From positions 1 through 9,285 of the forward strand of contig QMXA01000017.1 of the NCBI GenBank assembly GCA_003661905.1: DNA of 9,285 bases, read 5' to 3'. Source of the DNA: Thermoprotei archaeon (lineage in GTDB: Archaea > Thermoproteota > Thermoprotei_A > Sulfolobales > Ignisphaeraceae). Under the pieces are notes generated by a model. It saw nothing but the letters and a program-made list of their open reading frames with translations, was not told the DNA's origin and did not search any database. Below, in pieces: positions 6,743-9,285 of this stretch. The position numbers and the translations under genes are program-made. Numbering within the stretch: the first letter of the stretch is position 1; each line of letters opens with the position of its first letter.

Positions 6743-7489
6743 TTGAAGAACTTGGTGATGTACCTATTACTAATAGCCATGGGCTTTGGTGCTGGTTTAA
6801 TTATGAGTGCTCTTGGTACTGCTTGGGGAGCAATATGTGTGCCAATTCTTATTATATTTGGTATTGACCCTGTAGTTGCTAAAGGCTCTGCTTTGACTTC
6901 TGAAATTAGTGTTGCTGTTATATCATCTAGTATTCATAAGAGATTCGGACATATTAGAAGTGAATTGGTATTAGCTCTACTTCTCGGTGTTTTGGGTATC
7001 TTATTTGGTTCATGGCTATCTCTCTCGATCTCATCTCAAGGTATGAGATTTATTATAGGTATTTATGAAATCATCATTGGTTCATTGATATTGTTTAAAA
7101 AATCATCTAGTAAAGATTTAAGAACTACTAAGAATCTTACATCAATTATTGCCATAGGCTTCATAGCAGGTTTTGCTAAGGGATTTCTAGGTAGTGGTTG
7201 GGGACCTATAGGAGCATCACTACTCATACTACTTGGTATTGCAGTTCATGAAGTCATAGCTTCAACAATCGTAGTTAGAATTGCCATTTCAACATCATCA
7301 GCTTTGATGCACATAGCCATTAACGCCATTAATTGGAACTACATAATCTTATTAACAATAGGTGGTGTTATTGGCTCTATTCTTGGTGCTTTTCTTTCAA
7401 ATAGATTAGAATCTAAACTCCTCAATAAGATGGTAGGACTTGTCATATTATTGCTCGGAGTATTGATATTAGTAAAGGAATTCTTTTAG
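6743..7489 (+). CDS. TauE/SafE-family membrane permease
   Basis: 248-residue membrane protein of the TauE/SafE (DUF81) family, whose characterised members move sulfite, sulfoacetate, taurine-derived or other organic anions across the membrane. The family's two-fold internal repeat is visible: residues about 14-50 (G-F-G-A-G-L-I-M-S-A-L-G-T-A-W-G) and about 139-175 (G-F-I-A-G-F-A-K-G-F-L-G-S-G-W-G) align, each followed by a P-I- or S-L-L-containing helix and then a serine/threonine-rich helix. About seven or eight helices are expected. The usual glycine-rich G-x-G-G-G loops read G-T-A-W-G and G-S-G-W-G here. The start is uncertain: TTG at 6743 has no good SD, and ATG at 6758 would give a protein five residues shorter. 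Divergent from the antiporter operon and followed by a 107-bp gap with its own promoter downstream. Substrate unknown. Confidence 0.88.
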   Translation: MKNLVMYLLLIAMGFGAGLIMSALGTAWGAICVPILIIFGIDPVVAKGSALTSEISVAVISSSIHKRFGHIRSELVLALLLGVLGILFGSWLSLSISSQGMRFIIGIYEIIIGSLILFKKSSSKDLRTTKNLTSIIAIGFIAGFAKGFLGSGWGPIGASLLILLGIAVHEVIASTIVVRIAISTSSALMHIAINAINWNYIILLTIGGVIGSILGAFLSNRLESKLLNKMVGLVILLLGVLILVKEFF

Positions 7490-7494
7490 AACAA

Positions 7495-7520
7495 AATAGT
7501 TAATGAGCTTAATAACTATT
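7495..7520. repeat. 8-bp perfect inverted repeat downstream of the TauE/SafE gene
   Basis: AATAGTTA (7495-7502) and TAACTATT (7513-7520) are perfect reverse complements separated by 10 bases, starting five bases after the permease stop codon. There is no following T-tract, so a classical intrinsic terminator is not supported. It could be a 3'-end stabilising hairpin or a protein-binding site; chance in AT-rich DNA is also possible. Confidence 0.4.
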
Positions 7521-7556
7521 CTAGTCTATAGTATGTGAAGTATTCTTGAAGATATT

Positions 7557-7567
7557 GTTTAAATATT
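7557..7567 (+). promoter_or_regulatory. Predicted TATA box of the NifX-MinD operon
   Basis: GTTTAAATATT resembles an archaeal TATA element. With about 26 bp to the start site, transcription would begin near 7585-7588, right at the AAGGTGAT SD (7586-7593) that precedes the ATG at 7597. This arrangement supports the three genes from 7597 rightwards being an independent transcription unit. Confidence 0.5.
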
Positions 7568-7596
7568 TCTGAGCAAAAGCACAAAAAGGTGATTAG

Positions 7597-8040
7597 ATGC
7601 AGGGCTATGGAGGTTATGGTAGGGGGATTAGGAGAGGTTTTGGAGCTGGATTTGGAGGTTTTGTATCAATGCCCAATCCCTTACCTCCACCACCTTCAGG
7701 TGTTTTTAGAATTGCAACAGCCGTTCTTGATAATAGAGGACTTGACTCAATAATTTCACCTAGATTTGCTAGAGCTCCCTTCTTAGCTATCATAGATATT
7801 ATGGGTGGTGCAATCACTAATATTCAAGTAATTGGAAATCCAGCTGCTTCAGCACCTAGAGGTGCTGGTGTAGCTGTTGCTCAATGGCTTATATCAAGTG
7901 GTGTAAGAGCTGTTTTAGCTGTTAATTTAGGACATAATGTCTATACTATTCTACGACAAGCAAGTGTAGCAATATACACAGTACAACCAGGTATTAGAAT
8001 AATAGATGCTCTCAGATCTGTGGGACTAGTTAAGGGTTAA
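7597..8040 (+). CDS. NifX/NifB-domain (Nitro_FeMo-Co, orange-protein-like) protein with Gly-rich N-terminus
   Basis: 147 residues in two parts. Residues 1-35 are low-complexity: G-Y-G-G-Y-G-R-G, then Gly/Phe-rich sequence, then N-P-L-P-P-P-P. Residues about 36-145 are a dinitrogenase iron-molybdenum cofactor biosynthesis domain (PF02579-type): F-R-I-A-T-A-V-L-D first strand, S-P-R-F-A-R-A-P-F motif at 54-62, N-x-G-H-N region at 110-114, and a C-terminal R-I-I-D-A-L helix. Family members (NifX, NafY, the NifB C-terminus, Desulfovibrio orange protein) bind or carry metal-sulfur clusters. There is no cysteine in the protein, so binding would have to be non-thiolate; H113 is the only histidine. 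The ATG has SD AAGGTGAT close upstream. The next gene, a MinD-ferredoxin ATPase, begins three bases after the stop. No nitrogenase genes are visible, so nitrogen fixation should not be inferred. Confidence 0.87.
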   Translation: MQGYGGYGRGIRRGFGAGFGGFVSMPNPLPPPPSGVFRIATAVLDNRGLDSIISPRFARAPFLAIIDIMGGAITNIQVIGNPAASAPRGAGVAVAQWLISSGVRAVLAVNLGHNVYTILRQASVAIYTVQPGIRIIDALRSVGLVKG

Positions 8041-8043
8041 GTA

Positions 8044-8934
8044 TTGGAGATCGTCATTGCCAGTGGTAAAGGAGGTACTGGCAAGACATTCCTCTCATCA
8101 AATCTCATACACTACATGAATAAGTACGTAGAGCTAGTCATAGGTGCTGATGCTGATGTAGAGGCACCAGATTTAGCTCTAGCACTAGGTGGTGTAGAGA
8201 GAATTATGTATTCAGAGAATCTCTATGAATCTAGAAAAGCTGTTATCGATCATAATAAATGTCTAGGACCTAGATGCTCTAAGTGCTTATCTATATGTAG
8301 ATTCCATGCACTTAAAGTAGTTGGAAGTTCTATAGAAGTTATTGAGGAGAATTGCGAAGGTTGTGGTGCTTGTAGTATTGTATGCCCAGTGAATGCTATA
8401 AGCTTTAAAGTTACACTTACAGGTAGGTTATATATTTGCCATGTAAGAACTAATAGTACAATAGTAACTGGAGATCTTGAAGTAGGTCAACGTAATACTG
8501 GTCACCTAGTCTATAGGGTTAAGGAACTAGCACATAAATATGCAGAGGAGGTAAATGCTAAACATATTATAGTAGATGCTGCAGCAGGCATTGGGTGTCC
8601 TGTTATTTCTAGTTTAGCAGGTGCTGATGTATTAATAATAGTGAGTGAACCTACACCACAATCATTTCAAGGTGCACAAAGACTCTTAGAGATGAGTAGA
8701 GGTATGAGGCTCAGAACATACCTAGTTATTAATAGATATGATTTAAATGAAGAATTCGCTCTGAAAATGGCTAGGGAGCTAGATATAGAGCTCCTAGGTC
8801 TCATACCAAATGACTTCTCAGTTGTGAAATCATATGCTGCTATGAAACCTATAATTGAGTATCAACCTAGGAGCAGAGCTTCACAATCATTAAGAAGATT
8901 ACTTGAAACCATAACTACTTCTGTGATGAGGTAA
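8044..8934 (+). CDS. MinD/ParA-type P-loop ATPase with inserted ferredoxin domain
   Basis: 296-residue cytosolic ATPase of the MinD/Mrp (deviant Walker A) class with two [4Fe-4S] sites inserted. Deviant Walker A is G-K-G-G-T-G-K-T at 8-15 (K9, K14); the switch region D-A-D-V-E-A-P-D starts at residue 35. Cluster ligands: C73, C78, C81, C85 (CX4CX2CX3C, followed by Arg-Phe rather than Pro) and C104, C107, C110, C114 (CX2CX2CX3CP). Walker B is I-I-V-D-A-A-A-G-I-G-C-P at 175-186, where family members often have P-P-G. The TTG start at 8044 fits the N-terminal strand directly before Walker A; AAGGG about seven bases upstream is a weak SD. It overlaps the next paralogue by one base (TAATG). Such proteins often sit beside NifX-domain proteins and are thought to act in Fe-S or metal-cluster handling; the exact role is unproven. 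Confidence 0.9.
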   Translation: MEIVIASGKGGTGKTFLSSNLIHYMNKYVELVIGADADVEAPDLALALGGVERIMYSENLYESRKAVIDHNKCLGPRCSKCLSICRFHALKVVGSSIEVIEENCEGCGACSIVCPVNAISFKVTLTGRLYICHVRTNSTIVTGDLEVGQRNTGHLVYRVKELAHKYAEEVNAKHIIVDAAAGIGCPVISSLAGADVLIIVSEPTPQSFQGAQRLLEMSRGMRLRTYLVINRYDLNEEFALKMARELDIELLGLIPNDFSVVKSYAAMKPIIEYQPRSRASQSLRRLLETITTSVMR

Positions 8935-9285
8935 TGAGTCGAGTAATAGTTATTGCTGGTGGTAAGGGAGGTACTGGCAAGTCTATTATAGCTTGTAATC
9001 TAGCCTTACTTCTTAGTCAGAGAGGTAAGACATTATTGGTTGATGCCGATGTTGAGAATCCATGTACATACATGTTCTTTAGAGATCTAAGACTTCGATG
9101 GATAGAGAAGCTCACAGATTTCAGACCATTAATTGATATGGATAAATGTAGGTTATGCTTGTTATGTGTTAAGAACTGTCCTGAGAATGCACTTATTCAT
9201 ATACCTTCTAAGGGAATAGTGCATATAGATACGTTATGTGCTGGGTGTAGTGTTTGTTATCTTATATGCCCCTTCAAAGCTATTG
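8934..9285 (+). CDS. Second MinD-type ATPase with ferredoxin domain (partial, runs off the window)
   Basis: The ATG at 8934-8936 overlaps the previous stop (TAATG) and the frame is open to the window end, giving 117 residues. The protein begins M-S-R-V-I-V-I-A-G-G-K-G-G-T-G-K-S, with deviant Walker A lysines K11 and K16, followed by L-L-V-D-A-D-V-E-N-P, the MinD-type A' motif. Two ferredoxin-type motifs follow: C72, C75, C78, C82-P and C102, C105, C108, C112-P, both regular CX2CX2CX3CP. It is a paralogue of the upstream ATPase; the two share a 15-base identical stretch at the Walker A region (8071-8085 and 8967-8981). The Walker B half and the C-terminus lie beyond the window. Tandem pairs of this kind probably act as a heterodimer, which is inference. 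Confidence 0.9.
   Translation, partial: MSRVIVIAGGKGGTGKSIIACNLALLLSQRGKTLLVDADVENPCTYMFFRDLRLRWIEKLTDFRPLIDMDKCRLCLLCVKNCPENALIHIPSKGIVHIDTLCAGCSVCYLICPFKAI

Noticed and set aside
8062..8981. Repeated sequence GGAGGTACTGGCAAG at 8071-8085 and 8967-8981 as a mobile or recombination repeat
   Set aside because: Both copies encode the same Walker A residues in paralogous ATPases, so common descent plus strong constraint explains the identity.
7597..9285. Nitrogen-fixation (nif) locus
   Set aside because: A NifX-type domain is present, but there are no nifH, nifD, nifK or nifB genes, and the adjacent ATPases are MinD-like with ferredoxin motifs rather than NifH; NifX-domain proteins are widespread outside diazotrophs.

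Overview
The window reads as a gene-dense, AT-rich archaeal chromosome, most likely a hyperthermophilic Thermoproteota (crenarchaeote; Desulfurococcales or Ignisphaera-like is a guess, not a demonstration). The reasons are frequent TTG starts, GGTGA/GAGGT-type Shine-Dalgarno (SD) sites, TTTAAA/TTTATAT boxes at archaeal spacing, an antiporter operon split in the archaeal manner, and MinD-type ATPases with inserted ferredoxin domains. No tRNA, rRNA, CRISPR array, insertion sequence or integrase was seen.

Layout. (1) Positions 2-106 (+) hold the last 34 codons of an M20-family metallopeptidase. (2) Positions 163-6509 (-) hold a complete eight-gene operon for a multisubunit Mrp/Mnh-type cation/proton antiporter. 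It is transcribed right to left as F, G, DUF4040 (MbhD-like), E, NuoL/MrpA-type, MbhE-MnhB fusion, C, D. Genes on the opposite strand flank it on both sides, so no hydrogenase, sulfane reductase or Nuo peripheral-arm genes belong to it. (3) Positions 6510-6742 are a 233-bp divergent promoter region. (4) Positions 6743-7489 (+) encode a TauE/SafE-family permease. (5) From 7597 to the right edge (+) is a tight cluster: a NifX/NifB-domain (Nitro_FeMo-Co, 'orange protein'-like) protein with a glycine-rich head, a MinD-type ATPase carrying two [4Fe-4S] motifs, and a second paralogous ATPase cut off by the window end.

How they work together. The antiporter subunits should form one membrane complex exchanging H+ for Na+ (or another cation). 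Its bacterial MrpA equivalent is divided into a 633-residue antiporter protein, a small DUF4040 protein and an MbhE segment fused to MnhB. The NifX-MinD-MinD group resembles modules in which ferredoxin-containing P-loop ATPases accompany a metal-cluster-binding NifX-like protein; its role in this organism is unknown. The TauE/SafE gene may export or import a sulfur or organic anion, but nothing ties it to either neighbour except position.

Most notable points: a probable non-canonical AUA start in the DUF4040 gene; complementary loss of a conserved channel lysine in the two large antiporter subunits; five TTG-initiated genes; and the NifX/double MinD-ferredoxin module.
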